Shown: positions 44,347 to 54,425 of the stretch, in pieces
Position numbering within the stretch: the stretch's first letter is position 1
How the letters are laid out: the number at the start of each line of letters is the position of its first letter
From: JBGVSA01 sp049840475
GTDB lineage: Bacteria; Pseudomonadota; Gammaproteobacteria; Burkholderiales; Rhodocyclaceae
NCBI GenBank assembly: GCA_049840475.1
Contig: JASGKX010000001.1
Span: 124,001 to 188,000 of the forward strand
DNA length: 64,000 nt
Reading direction: 5' to 3'
The notes under the pieces: model-generated
The model's input: only the letters and a program-made list of their open reading frames with translations
Told to the model about the DNA's origin: nothing
Databases searched by the model: none
Program-made: the position numbers and the translations under genes

Positions 44347-45123
44347 ATGTTCAGCGATCTGAAGGGCAAGAGAATCCTCATCACCGGCTCGACCGAGGGT
44401 ATCGGGATGGCCACGGCCATTGAGCTGGCACGCTATGGAGCCGTGGTCGGACTCAATTCACACGTGGATCCGGCCGATCCGGCGTTGCTACTCGGGAAGC
44501 TGCGCGAAGCGGGTGGCGACGGCGCCTTCTTCCGTGCCGACATCACCAAGACGGCGGAATGCCAACGTCTGGTCAGCGCATTCGTCGAACGCTTCGACGG
44601 CATCGACGTGCTGATCAACAACGCGGGCGGACTGGCTGGACGCAGCAACCTCGAGAACATCGACGACGCCTTCTACGACCGCGTCATGGACCTCAACGGC
44701 CGCTCGGTGCTGATGATGACCAAATTCGCCATCCCGCATCTGCGCGCGTCCGCCAAAGCCAGCGGCACGACCAGCGCGGTGATCAGTACGGGTTCTATCG
44801 CTGCGCGTGAAGGCGGCGGCATCGGCGCGGGCGTCTATGCGGCGTCCAAGGCCTGGCTGCACGACATCCACCGTAACTGGGTGAAGGAATTCACCAAGGA
44901 CAGCATCCGCTTCAACATCGTGGCTCCCGGCACCGTGGACACCGCTTTCCATGCTGACAAGAGCGACGAACTCAAGACGCGCATCGCCAACAGCATTCCC
45001 ATGGGCCGCTTCGGCACGGTGCAGGAACTCGCCCCGGCCTACGTGTTCTTCGCCTCCCACGCCGCCAGCGGCTACATCACCGGCCAGATCCTCGACGTCA
45101 ACGGCGGCCAGATCTGCCCCTGA
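44347..45123 (+). CDS. SDR-family NAD(P)-dependent oxidoreductase
   Basis: A 258-residue classical short-chain dehydrogenase. The cofactor motif is TGSTEGIG (13-20), NNAG lies near 91-94, and the catalytic Ser is probably S150 (STGS). Y164-x3-K168 follows, with the C-terminal SGYITGQILDVNGG of the family. The lone Asn in GLNSH at the end of strand 2 gives no clear NAD or NADP preference. The gene has its own promoter with twin LacI-type operators and is followed by a LacI-family regulator, so it probably handles a sugar or sugar acid (inference). The start is ATG 44347. Confidence 0.9.
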   Translation: MFSDLKGKRILITGSTEGIGMATAIELARYGAVVGLNSHVDPADPALLLGKLREAGGDGAFFRADITKTAECQRLVSAFVERFDGIDVLINNAGGLAGRSNLENIDDAFYDRVMDLNGRSVLMMTKFAIPHLRASAKASGTTSAVISTGSIAAREGGGIGAGVYAASKAWLHDIHRNWVKEFTKDSIRFNIVAPGTVDTAFHADKSDELKTRIANSIPMGRFGTVQELAPAYVFFASHAASGYITGQILDVNGGQICP

Positions 45124-45141
45124 GCACGCACCGCCCCGCGC

Positions 45142-45174
45142 CATGACGACGGCACAGCAAACGCCGTTGTCATG
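45142..45174. other. Hairpin between SDR and LacI genes
   Basis: CATGACGACGGC and GCCGTTGTCATG form a 12-bp stem (one wobble) with a nine-base loop, 18 nt after the SDR stop. There is no T-run. It overlaps a possible ATG at 45172, which argues against using that codon as the LacI start. Confidence 0.5.
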
Positions 45175-45285
45175 AATGCGACATCCGCCCAAGTGTCTTT
45201 TGTGCCCGGGCCCACGCCAGTGCGACAATGCGCGGACGCCGGGTTTTCCGGCCCCCCATTTCCAACATCGCAACGGACACGGACA

Positions 45286-46339
45286 GTGCGACATCGCGGA
45301 TCGACCATTCAAGACGTAGCCAAGGCCGCAGGCGTTTCCGCCTCCAGCGTCTCGAACTTCCTCAACGGGCGTCACGACCAGATGAGCCCGGACACGCGCG
45401 AGCGCATCGCGCAGGCCGTCCAGACGCTCGGCTTCACGCCCAACACCGCTGCACGGCAGCTCAAGACCGGCCATGCACCGCTGCTGGGGTTGCTCGTCCC
45501 CTCGGTCGCCAACCCATTCTTTGGCGAACTGGCGCTGGCCGTTGAACAGGCTGCCAACCGTCGCGGCTTCCGCGTCGTGTTGTGCAACACATTGCGCGAT
45601 CCGCAGCGCGAACGCAGCTTCATGGAAGAACTGGTCGCCGGCGGTGTGCGCGGGCTGTTGGGGGCTTCGGCGCCAGCAGATGCCGCGACCATCGAATGGC
45701 TCCGCCAACGGGCCATCGCCTTCGCCGCCTTCGACATGCGGCACACGGACATCCACATGGACGACGTGGATATCGTCACCATCGACAACCAAGAAGCGAT
45801 CGGCATGGCAGTCGAACCATCTGGTCGCCCTGGGTCACCGGTCGATCGCCTACGCCACGGCGCTGCCCTTGTCTCCCAGCCGTCAGGCGCGCTTGGCAGG
45901 CTATCGGGCCGCCATGTCGCGGCATGGGCTGCCGACCGTCGAAATCACCCGCGAACCCACCGCAAACCAATCGCCATATGGCGACACGGCGCTGGCCGAC
46001 ATCGGCCGCGCGGCGGCGGCCGAATACCTCGCGCTGTCTCCGCGACCGACTGGCATCGTGTGTTTGAACGATATGTTTGCCATGGGGATGGCGGCAGGAC
46101 TACGTGCCGCAGGTCTGTCGATCCCGGGCGATGTTTCGCTGGTGGGCATCGACAACATCAGCCTGTGTGACGTGCTAAGCCCAGGCCTTACGAGTGTGGC
46201 GCAGCCATTCGACTTGATCGCCGAAGCCGCAGTCGAGCAGATCGTCGGGCGCATTCGTGACCCGCAACAGCAACCGCGCGAAACCGTGCTAACGCCTCGC
46301 CTCGTCGAACGTGGCTCAACCGCCGCGCCCCGCGCATAG
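45286..46339 (+). pseudogene. LacI-family transcriptional regulator, +1 frameshift in the middle
   Basis: The first frame encodes the LacI HTH (STIQDVAKAAGVSASSVSNFL), the hinge (NTAARQLKTGHAPLLGLLVP) and the periplasmic-binding-like core up to IDNQEAIGMAV. The continuation NHLVALGHRSIAYAT through GDVSLVGIDN is in another frame. Removing one base at 45812-45816 (GTCGAAC to GTCGAC) restores a 350-residue protein of normal length. The start is set at GTG 45286, close to the HTH; an in-frame ATG at 45172 would add 38 odd residues. It probably binds the AAATCGATTT sites upstream of the SDR gene. As written, it would lack most of its effector domain. Confidence 0.8.
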
Positions 46340-46347
46340 AACCCGGT

Positions 46348-47187
46348 TCAGTTGCGCGGCGGCTTGCGCACCAAGGCGAGCGCCTCGAAGTCATCAAGTT
46401 CTTGTTCGCTGAAGCCCGCTTCGCGTCGTGCCTTCCGATTCATTGGCGGGCGCGGCGGGGCAACGCCGAACTCGTCCAATAGCTGACGGAACCTCGATAC
46501 CGGATCGACGCCTGCCTGCGCGCAGGCGGCGCGAAACCAGCGGTCGCCTACCGCAACGTGCCCCACCTCATCACGCAAAATGATGTCGAGGATCGACAAG
46601 GTCTTGCGATCACCGATGTCACGAAGCTTGGCCTGGATCGGAGGCGTGGCATCCAGCCCGCGAGCTTCCAGCAGGCGCGGGACCAACGCCATGCGCGCAG
46701 TGAAGTCCGCATCTGTCTTCAGTGCCATTTCCCACAGCCCATTGTGGGCGGGAAAACTCCCGTAGAAAAACCCGAGTTCTTCAAGCCGTGCGGACAGCAT
46801 GCTGAAGTGGTGCGCCTCTTCGTTCGCCACGCGCAACCAGTCATTCACGAACTCATCGCCCGCTGCACTGAATCGCGCAACGCAATCCAGCGCAAGATTG
46901 ATTGCATTGAACTCGATATGCGCGATCGCATGAATGAGTGCCGCATGCCCTTCGCGCGTGTGCGGATTGCGTCGCGGCACGGTTTGCGGGTCGACCAGCT
47001 CGGGCTGCGCAGGCCGGCCGGGGACTTCGACATGCGGACATGCGTACGCATGGGCACGCTTAAGCGACGTCGCCAGCCACGCCTGATGGAGCGATTCCAC
47101 CGCAGCGCACTTGGCAGACGGATCGCTTTCCAGCAAAGCTGACAATGCAGCATGCTGCACACTGATCGCTTCGTCGCTCGTCCGCAT
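46348..47187 (-). CDS. DUF455 family ferritin-like protein
   Basis: A 279-residue, mainly helical protein. Paired motifs HIEFNAINLALD (about 86-97) and ANEEAHHFSML (about 114-124) give Glu and His residues with ferritin-like di-iron spacing, and RDEVGHVAVGDRWF supplies a further Glu/His set. This fits the DUF455 family, whose function is unknown, although an oxygenase or hydroxylase role is plausible from the metal ligands. The ATG at 47187 is preferred over an in-frame TTG at 47196. It converges with the LacI gene and lies 14 nt downstream of the antiporter on the same strand. Confidence 0.86.
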   Translation of the reverse strand: MRTSDEAISVQHAALSALLESDPSAKCAAVESLHQAWLATSLKRAHAYACPHVEVPGRPAQPELVDPQTVPRRNPHTREGHAALIHAIAHIEFNAINLALDCVARFSAAGDEFVNDWLRVANEEAHHFSMLSARLEELGFFYGSFPAHNGLWEMALKTDADFTARMALVPRLLEARGLDATPPIQAKLRDIGDRKTLSILDIILRDEVGHVAVGDRWFRAACAQAGVDPVSRFRQLLDEFGVAPPRPPMNRKARREAGFSEQELDDFEALALVRKPPRN

Positions 47188-47201
47188 GTCAACCAAACAG
47201 C

Positions 47202-48458
47202 CTAGAGCAGCATGAAGGCCGCGATTGCCACGACCGTCGGCCCTATCGCGGCGGCCAGCAAGCCAAGCGGGCTGATCGCCTGATCCGGAAAGTAGTTCTT
47301 CAGCATCGCAAACCCGGCTGGATTAGGCGCATTGGCGATCACCGTGAGACCACCACCAGCCACGGCCCCCGCCACCAGAGCGTACTTAAAACCGTCTCCC
47401 ACACCGTCGACCAAAGAGCCAAGGTAAGTCAGTGCCGCGTTATCCGTGATGGCGGTGAGCGCAGTGGCGCCGAAGAACAGCACGGTGTCGTTCATGCCCG
47501 AAAGCAGCGGTTGCAGCCACCATTTCTGCAGGCTGCCGAGAATGACGAGGCCTGCGAGGAACAGCGCAACCATGAGGCCTTCGCGCAGAATCAGGCGATC
47601 CTGAAACCGCCCATACGCCGTGGCAAAACCGAGGAAAAGCAGGAACAACATCATGAACACCACCGGGTGGTGCGCGAAGATGACGACGCCAGCAAGAAAT
47701 GCCAGGTGGATGCAGACAACGGCCATTGGCATGCGGTCTGCCTGAGCCTTCTCGACCGACCCGTCCACCACACGCAGCTCACGCGAAAAGAGTGCTGTCA
47801 GCACGGCCGCATTGAAGATCACCGCGATCAACGCCTTCCAGCCAAAGTGCGTGAACATGAATGCGGCATCCCAGCCCCATGTGCCGGCCACCATGAGTAC
47901 CGGAGGTGCAGCAAAGTGCGTGAGCGTACCGCCGATCGAGACATTGACGAACAGCACGCCCAGGGTCGCGTATTTGAGGCGCGCCGAAATCCCTCTGGAA
48001 TAGAAGCGCTCGCGCAACATCAATGCAGCCAGCGTCATGGCGGCCGGCTCGGTCACGAATGACCCCATCAGCGGCACCAACGACAGCATGACGAAGAACA
48101 GGGAGAGGTTCGCTGGCAGTGGCAATACACGCGCAACGCCATTCACCAGCACGCGGCATAGATGAATCAGCGGCTTCGACGCGGCCACCACCATGATGGC
48201 AAAGACGAACATCGGCTCGGTGAAATTGAGCCCTTCGAGATAGGCCACCGCGTCGTTGGTGCCGACGGCAATCGCCATCGTCACAACCAGTACAAATGCC
48301 CATATGCCAAAAACGGCCTCGACCTCACCAAAGAAATGCCACAGGCCCGCATGGGCGGGCTGCGAATGCGCCAGATGTTCGAAGCGTGAGGCAAGGAAGG
48401 TATGCAGGATGGCCAGCGCGAACAGCGACGTGGCAACGATCTCAATGGTGTGCGTCAT
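47202..48458 (-). CDS. Putative Na+/H+ antiporter (Na_H_antiport_3 type), copy 2
   Basis: A 418-residue protein with about 11 membrane segments. It shows LWHFFGEVEAVFGIWAF, FTEPMFVFAIMVVAASKP and GSFVTEPAAMTLAALMLRE, then SIGGTLTHFAAPPVLMVA and ITDNAALTYLGSLV. Conserved acidic and Asn/Asp residues within helices fit an ion-exchange path. It is a close paralogue of the gene immediately upstream (48594-49847), the result of a tandem duplication. The role is presumably cytoplasmic Na+ or pH homeostasis; transport has not been shown for the family as far as I know. Confidence 0.85.
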   Translation of the reverse strand: MTHTIEIVATSLFALAILHTFLASRFEHLAHSQPAHAGLWHFFGEVEAVFGIWAFVLVVTMAIAVGTNDAVAYLEGLNFTEPMFVFAIMVVAASKPLIHLCRVLVNGVARVLPLPANLSLFFVMLSLVPLMGSFVTEPAAMTLAALMLRERFYSRGISARLKYATLGVLFVNVSIGGTLTHFAAPPVLMVAGTWGWDAAFMFTHFGWKALIAVIFNAAVLTALFSRELRVVDGSVEKAQADRMPMAVVCIHLAFLAGVVIFAHHPVVFMMLFLLFLGFATAYGRFQDRLILREGLMVALFLAGLVILGSLQKWWLQPLLSGMNDTVLFFGATALTAITDNAALTYLGSLVDGVGDGFKYALVAGAVAGGGLTVIANAPNPAGFAMLKNYFPDQAISPLGLLAAAIGPTVVAIAAFMLL

Positions 48459-48548
48459 GTTTGGCTTTCTTCGGGGCGGCTGGTCGCGCGGTACGCGCCA
48501 TGGCGAGCCCGGTGGACTGGCTGCAAAAGGCAGAGTTCCGGGCTAGGC

Positions 48549-48576
48549 GGGGTGTCGCGATGACAATTGACACCCC
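48549..48576 (-). other. Hairpin between the two antiporter genes
   Basis: GGGGTGTC and GACACCCC form an 8-bp stem with a 12-nt loop in the 135-nt gap. There is no T-run on either strand. It may modulate read-through from the first to the second copy. Confidence 0.4.
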
Positions 48577-48593
48577 TCAACGCTCCTTTGTGC

Positions 48594-49847
48594 TTACAGC
48601 AATTGGAACGCGCAGACGGCGACGACCGTCGGCAGCGCCGCCGACAGAAACAGCAACGCCGGGCTGATCGTTTCGTTCGGGAAGTAACGCTTGAGGATCG
48701 AGTAACCGGCAGGGTTCGGCGCATTGGCGATCACCGTCAGGCCGCCGCCGGTCACGGCGCCGGCCACCAGCGCGTACTTGAAGGCGTCGTCCGTCCCTTG
48801 TACCAACGAACCGAGGTAGGTCAGCGCAGCGTTGTCGGTGATGGCCGTGAGCGCCGTCGCGCCAAAGTACAGCGTGAGGTTGTCCATGCCGGCGAGCAAC
48901 GCTTGCAGCCACCACTTCTGCATGCCACCCAGTATCACGAGCCCAGCGAGGAACAGGGCCACCATCAGCCCTTCGCGCAGGATCAGTCGATCCTGAAACG
49001 CGCGGTAGGCTTCGGCGAACCCGAGGAAGATCAGGAAGATCATCATGAATACGGTCGCGTGATGCGAGAAGACCACCACGCCGACAAGGCATATCAGGTG
49101 GATGCAGATCACGGGCAAGGGAGACTCACGGTTCCAAGGCACCGCCACGGCGTCCAACGCACGCAGATGTCGCCAGAACAGCGCCGTCACACCGATTGCA
49201 TTGACAAGGACTGCCGTCGCAGCCTTCCAGCCGAAGTGCGTGAACATGAAAGTCGTATCCCAACCCCACTTGCTGGCCACCATCAGCACCGGCGGTGCGG
49301 CATAACTGGTCAAGGTGCCGCCGATCGACACGTTCACGAACAACACGCCGATGGTGGCGTATCGCATCGAGGTCGGAATCTTGTTGGTATAAAAACGATC
49401 ACGCAGCATGAGTGCCGCCAGCGTCATCGCAGCGGGCTCTGTAATGAATGAGCCCAGCAGGGGCACCACGGTGAGGACCACAAAATAGAACGCCACCGTC
49501 TCGGGCAACGGCAACACGCGCACGGCGCCGCGCACACCGCCCACGCATAGTTGCAGGATCGGCTTGGAAGCCGCGATCACCATGATGGCGAACACGAACA
49601 TCGGCTCGGTGAAGTCGCGGCCATCGAGATATTCAATGGCAGGCTGGGCACCTTCGAAGATGGCGATGATCAGCAACAGCACCGTGGCCCAGATGCCGAA
49701 GACGGCTTCGACTTCGCCGAACAGATGCCACATGCCGGCGTTGGCGGTATCCCGGTGGGCTCGTCGCTCAAACCACGGCGTGATGAAGGTGTGCAGAACG
49801 GCCAGCGCGAAAATGAAGGTGGCCGCAATTTCCAATGTGTGATTCAT
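48594..49847 (-). CDS. Putative Na+/H+ antiporter (Na_H_antiport_3 type), copy 1
   Basis: A 417-residue polytopic protein with the same motif order as its downstream paralogue (MWHLFGEVEAVFGIW, GSFITEPAAMTLAALMLRD, SIGGTLTSYAAPPVLMVAS, ITDNAALTYLGSLVQG). Length and hydropathy agree throughout, and the strongest identity lies in the acidic helices. The two differ mostly in loops, so they may have diverged in ion affinity or regulation. It reads from a 181-nt divergent region shared with dnaE. No riboswitch was recognised there. Confidence 0.85.
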   Translation of the reverse strand: MNHTLEIAATFIFALAVLHTFITPWFERRAHRDTANAGMWHLFGEVEAVFGIWATVLLLIIAIFEGAQPAIEYLDGRDFTEPMFVFAIMVIAASKPILQLCVGGVRGAVRVLPLPETVAFYFVVLTVVPLLGSFITEPAAMTLAALMLRDRFYTNKIPTSMRYATIGVLFVNVSIGGTLTSYAAPPVLMVASKWGWDTTFMFTHFGWKAATAVLVNAIGVTALFWRHLRALDAVAVPWNRESPLPVICIHLICLVGVVVFSHHATVFMMIFLIFLGFAEAYRAFQDRLILREGLMVALFLAGLVILGGMQKWWLQALLAGMDNLTLYFGATALTAITDNAALTYLGSLVQGTDDAFKYALVAGAVTGGGLTVIANAPNPAGYSILKRYFPNETISPALLFLSAALPTVVAVCAFQLL

Positions 49848-50028
49848 CGGATTGTCTCGTGTGTTTTGTCATGGGCGTTCTGCGAGCCCCCACTCTTGAA
49901 CGCGGCACCATACTAGCACGCAGGTTTTGGCCGCCAGGTCGATCCAGCTCAGCCCGCAAGCCTTGCATTTAGACGTGAGACGAGATTGGCGGTGCAGGTC
50001 CGAGCGCGGACAAGTAAAATCCTGCCCC

Positions 50029-53000
50029 ATGACTTCCGCCGCACCCTCCCCCTCCGCTCTGCCGACCGATCCGATCTTCGTCCACCTGCGCATGCACACC
50101 GAGTTCTCGGTGGAAGACGGCATCGTGCGCACGGACGATGCCATTGCAGCGGCCAAGGCCGACAACATGCCCGCGCTGGGCGTCTCGGACCTGGCCAACC
50201 TCTTCGGCATGGTCAAGCACTACAAGGGTTGTCGCGGCAAAGGTATCAAACCGATCATCGCCGTCGACGCCTGGATCACCAACGACGACGACCGCGACAA
50301 ACCCTATCGTGTCCTGCTGATCTGCAAGCACCGCGCGGGCTACGGCCAGTTGTGCGAGCTGATCTCCAAGGCGTTCCTCGAAAACAAATACCGTGGCCGG
50401 GCCGAAATCCGCCGCGACTGGCTGACCGCCGAATCCGCCTCGGGGCTGATCTGTGCCTCGGGAGCCATGCTGGGTGATGTCGGGCTGGCGATCGCGGCCG
50501 GTAACATCACCGCCGCCGAAAATGCCGCGCAGGACTGGGCCGCCCGCTTCCCGGGCAGCTTCTATATAGAACTACAGCGCGCCGGTCATCCTGGCGCGGA
50601 AGCCTACGTGCAGCAGGCCGTGCAACTGGCCGCCCGACTGTCGCTGCCGGTGGTCGCCACGCATCCGATCCAGTTCCTCAAGCGCGAAGACTTCAGGGCG
50701 CACGAGGCGCGCGTCTGTATCGCCCAGGGATACGTGCTGGCCGACAAGCGCCGCCAGCAGCAGTTCACGCCGGAGCAGTACTTCAAGACGCAGGCCGAAA
50801 TGGCCCAACTCTTTGCCGACCTGCCCGAAGCGCTTGCCAACGCGGTAGAAATCGCCAAACGCTGCTCGCTGTCGGTCACGCTGGGCAAGAACTTCCTGCC
50901 GCAGTTCCCCACCGACGGCATGTCGCTGGACGACTTCCTCGTGCAGGAAGCCAAGAAGGGGCTAGAAGAACGCCTGGAGCACCTCTACCCGAACGTCGAG
51001 GAACGCGAACGCGAACGCCCGCGCTATTACGACCGCCTGAAGTTCGAGACCGACACCATCATCCAGATGGGCTTTCCGGGCTACTTCCTGATCGTGGCGG
51101 ACTTCATCCAGTGGGCCAAGACCAACGGCGTACCGGTCGGCCCAGGGCGAGGCTCGGGTGCCGGTTCGCTGGTGGCCTACTCGCTGAAGATCACCGACCT
51201 TGACCCCACGGCTTACGCCCTGCTGTTCGAGCGCTTCCTGAACCCGGAGCGCGTGTCGATGCCCGACTTTGACATCGACTTCTGCCAGGACAATCGCTAT
51301 CGCGTCATCGAATACGTACGCGACCGCTACGGCCGCGACGCCGTAAGCCAGATCGCCACCTTCGGTACGATGGCTTCCAAGGCGGTGGTGCGCGACGTCG
51401 GTCGCGTGCTGGATTTGTCGTATGGCCTGTGCGACCGCCTCTCCAAGCTCATTCCGGTGGTGCAGAACAAGCCGCTGGGGCTGGAAGACGCGCGCAAGGA
51501 AGAACCCGCCATCAACGAAATGATGGCCGATGAAGGCGACGGCGAGTCCATCCAGGAACTATGGGAACTCGCACTGCCGCTCGAAGGGCTGACGCGCAAC
51601 ATCGGCATGCACGCCGGGGGCGTGCTGATTGCGCCGGGCAAGATCACCGACTTTTGCCCGCTGTACATCGCCGACGGCGCAGACGCCTCGACCGTCTCGC
51701 AGTTCGACAAGGACGACGTTGAAGCCGTCGGCCTGGTGAAGTTCGACTTCTTGGGTCTGCGAAACCTCACCATTATCAAACTGGCGCTTGAATACATCGA
51801 ACGCCTGACGGGCAAGAATATCGACCTCATGGCGCTGGGCTTCGAAGACCCGGCCGCCTACCAGATTCTGAAAGATGCCAACACGACGGCAATCTTCCAG
51901 GTGGAATCGGACGGGATGAAGAAGCTTCTCAAGAAGCTCGGCCCCGACCGTTTCGAAGACATCATCGCTGTGCTGGCGCTATACCGTCCGGGCCCGCTGG
52001 GATCGGGCATGGTGGACGACTTCATCCTGCGCAAGAAGGGCCAGCAGGAGATCGACTTCTTCCATCCCGACCTCAAGCCCTGCCTTGAGCCAACCTACGG
52101 CGTGATCGTGTATCAAGAGCAGGTGATGCAGATTTCGCAGATCATCGGCGGCTATACGCTGGGCGGCGCGGACATGCTGCGCCGGGCCATGGGCAAGAAA
52201 AAGCCCGAAGAAATGGCCAAGCACCGCGAGACCATCGCCGAGGGTGCCAAGAAAAAGGGCTATGACCCGCAGCTTGCCGAACACCTGTTCGACCTGATGA
52301 CCAAGTTCGCGGAGTACGGCTTCAACAAGTCGCACACCGCTGCCTACGCGGTGGTCACCTACCACACGGCGTGGCTCAAGGCCCACCATTGCGCGGCCTT
52401 TATGGCCGCAACCATGTCTTCCGACATGGACAACACCGACACGGTCAAGATCTTCTTCGAAGACACGCTGGCCAACGGAATCAAGATCCTGCCGCCGGAC
52501 ATCAACGCCTCGAACTATCGCTTCGAGCCGACCGATGCCAAGACCATCCGCTACGGCCTGGGCGCCGTCAAAGGCGTCGGAGAACCCGCCGTCAACGCGA
52601 TCCTCGCCGCGCGCGAAAAAGACGGCCCGTTCCGCGACCTCTTCGACTTCTGCAACCGCGTCGACCGCCGCCAGGTCAACCGCCGGACCATCGAAGCGCT
52701 CATCCGCGCCGGTGCGTTCGACACCACCGACGCCGCAGGACGGGACGCCCGATCCAAATTCATGGCCACTACCGGCATTGCCATGGAAGCGGCCGAACAA
52801 GCCGCCGCCAGCGCTGGCCAAGGCGGCTTGTTCGACATGCCGGGCGAGGCCTCGTCGATCGCGCCAGACTTCATCGAAGCCCGCGTGTGGACCGAACGTC
52901 AGCGCCTAACCGAAGAGAAGATCGCCATTGGCTTCTTCCTCTCCGGCCACCCGTACAACAGCTCGCGGGGCGAAGTCAGCCGCTTCGTGCGTCGCACGCT

Positions 53001-53553
53001 GTCGCGCGTCGAACCGCAGAAAGAACCGCAGATGATGGCCGGCGTGGTGAGCGCCTTCCGCACCAAGATCGGCAACCGCGGCAAGATGGCTTTTATCCAG
53101 TTGGACGACGGCACCGCGCAGCTTGAAGTCACCGCCTACGCCGAAGTGCTCGACGCCAACAAGGACAAGATCGTCGCCGACGAGGTTCTGATCGTCGAAG
53201 GCAAGGTCAGCAACGACGACTTCACCGGCGGTTATCGCATCATCGCCGAGCGCATGATGACGCTGGCCGAAGCACGTGGCCGCTACGCCCGGGCATTGAA
53301 CGTGCGCATCAACGGCGAAGTTGCTGCGGCAGGCGGCGCACGCGCGGCGGCCGACAAACTGCAGGGACTGCTCGCCGGCTATCGCGGCACGCGGGACGAG
53401 GGGGCCTGCAATGTCCGGCTGCGCTACCGTAACGGGCAAGCGGAGGGCGATCTGCCCTTTGGCGAGAACTGGCGCGTCAAGCTGGACGAGCCGCTACTCG
53501 AAGCACTGCGCGAATGGCTCTCGCCGGAAAGCGTTGACATCAATTACGGTTGA
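50029..53553 (+). CDS. dnaE: DNA polymerase III alpha subunit
   Basis: A 1174-residue replicative polymerase. The N-terminal PHP domain starts FVHLRMHTEFSVEDG. The palm has GPGRGSGAGS (about 371-380) and PDFDIDF with catalytic D413 and D415. The fingers contain EQVMQISQIIGGYTLGGADMLRRAMGKK, and a C-terminal OB-fold (MMAGVVSAFRTKIGNRGKMAF) binds single-stranded DNA. PHP metal ligands are only partly kept, as in E. coli-type DnaE, so proofreading is expected from a separate epsilon subunit. The start at ATG 50029 follows the family; an extension to 49927 is unlikely. Confidence 0.97.
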   Translation: MTSAAPSPSALPTDPIFVHLRMHTEFSVEDGIVRTDDAIAAAKADNMPALGVSDLANLFGMVKHYKGCRGKGIKPIIAVDAWITNDDDRDKPYRVLLICKHRAGYGQLCELISKAFLENKYRGRAEIRRDWLTAESASGLICASGAMLGDVGLAIAAGNITAAENAAQDWAARFPGSFYIELQRAGHPGAEAYVQQAVQLAARLSLPVVATHPIQFLKREDFRAHEARVCIAQGYVLADKRRQQQFTPEQYFKTQAEMAQLFADLPEALANAVEIAKRCSLSVTLGKNFLPQFPTDGMSLDDFLVQEAKKGLEERLEHLYPNVEERERERPRYYDRLKFETDTIIQMGFPGYFLIVADFIQWAKTNGVPVGPGRGSGAGSLVAYSLKITDLDPTAYALLFERFLNPERVSMPDFDIDFCQDNRYRVIEYVRDRYGRDAVSQIATFGTMASKAVVRDVGRVLDLSYGLCDRLSKLIPVVQNKPLGLEDARKEEPAINEMMADEGDGESIQELWELALPLEGLTRNIGMHAGGVLIAPGKITDFCPLYIADGADASTVSQFDKDDVEAVGLVKFDFLGLRNLTIIKLALEYIERLTGKNIDLMALGFEDPAAYQILKDANTTAIFQVESDGMKKLLKKLGPDRFEDIIAVLALYRPGPLGSGMVDDFILRKKGQQEIDFFHPDLKPCLEPTYGVIVYQEQVMQISQIIGGYTLGGADMLRRAMGKKKPEEMAKHRETIAEGAKKKGYDPQLAEHLFDLMTKFAEYGFNKSHTAAYAVVTYHTAWLKAHHCAAFMAATMSSDMDNTDTVKIFFEDTLANGIKILPPDINASNYRFEPTDAKTIRYGLGAVKGVGEPAVNAILAAREKDGPFRDLFDFCNRVDRRQVNRRTIEALIRAGAFDTTDAAGRDARSKFMATTGIAMEAAEQAAASAGQGGLFDMPGEASSIAPDFIEARVWTERQRLTEEKIAIGFFLSGHPYNSSRGEVSRFVRRTLSRVEPQKEPQMMAGVVSAFRTKIGNRGKMAFIQLDDGTAQLEVTAYAEVLDANKDKIVADEVLIVEGKVSNDDFTGGYRIIAERMMTLAEARGRYARALNVRINGEVAAAGGARAAADKLQGLLAGYRGTRDEGACNVRLRYRNGQAEGDLPFGENWRVKLDEPLLEALREWLSPESVDINYG

Positions 53554-53736
53554 CCATCGATCAGTGTGTTTTTTGTGCAACATCAGGGCAAAAACCACAC
53601 TCCATGCGGCTCGGCGGGAAAACGCCGGGCTTCGCGCTCCTTACCGTGGCTTCCGTCTGTCGTTCGGATACTCGCGTACAGCAAATCGTGAAAAACGACA
53701 CTTGTTTTTGAGTCGGAGATTGCCGAAAGTAATCTC

Positions 53737-54355
53737 ATGAAAAGTCTGACACGCTCCCTCATCGCCGCCGCACTCCTGCTCTCCGTCGCCCCGTGCTGGG
53801 CGCAAGCGGGTCTGCGTGTGACGCTGCCGTCGGGTGTCGTGTTGGGCGATTCGCCTGCGGCGGGCAACAGCAATCTCGTACTGCGGTTCTCCGACCCCGC
53901 TGGGAGCGCCACAGCAGCCGGCCCGGCGCTGGCGACGACACAGCCATTGCGTTTCTCCAATAGCAACGACGACAACTCGCCTGCGCGCACACCTACTGTG
54001 TGGGCGGACTGGCGGCCTTTCGACAATGGTCTGCGCACCTCCGCCGGCATGATGTGGCGCGACACACTCAGCGAGCGCTCGCCGACAGTTGAACACCATG
54101 TCGGCCGCCAACTTCGACGCCCGCGATCGCGTGTCGACCCCTTTCATCGGCTTCGGCTGGGTCAGCACCAAGTCGCGCACCTCGCGCTGGAGCCTGTCCG
54201 CAGAAATCGGCGCCTATGCCAGCGGCGCCGGTGAATGCCGCTCGGCCGCCTTGTCGTGTGCCGTATCGTCGGGCATGGGACTCAAGCCCAGTTCGAGCAA
54301 CGACGGCATCCACTGGAACCCGTACCTCAGCTTCGGCGCCTCGTACTCGTACTGA
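53737..54355 (+). pseudogene. Hypothetical exported beta-barrel-like protein, +1 frameshift
   Basis: The first frame has a clear signal peptide (RSLIAAALLLSVAPCWAQA) and ends out of phase after SERSPTV. The following frame continues as TMSAANFDARDRVSTPFIGFGW and ends YLSFGASYSY, with the terminal aromatic residue usual for outer-membrane barrels. Deleting one A at 54092-54093 (GTTGAAC to GTTGAC) joins them into 205 residues. The segment TPFIGFGW...WSLSAEIGAY resembles small OmpW-like or periplasmic barrel proteins, but I do not recognise the family. It stands alone between dnaE and the cupin gene. Confidence 0.6.
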
Positions 54356-54425
54356 CGCCACTGGCTGCATCGGGGCAAACGCGAAATAATCGCGCCCCTT
54401 GCCCTGCGGTTCCCATTTTTCCGCC

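Noticed and set aside
49848..50028. Riboswitch upstream of the antiporter genes
   Set aside because: No recognisable aptamer core or expression platform could be found by eye in the 181-nt region.
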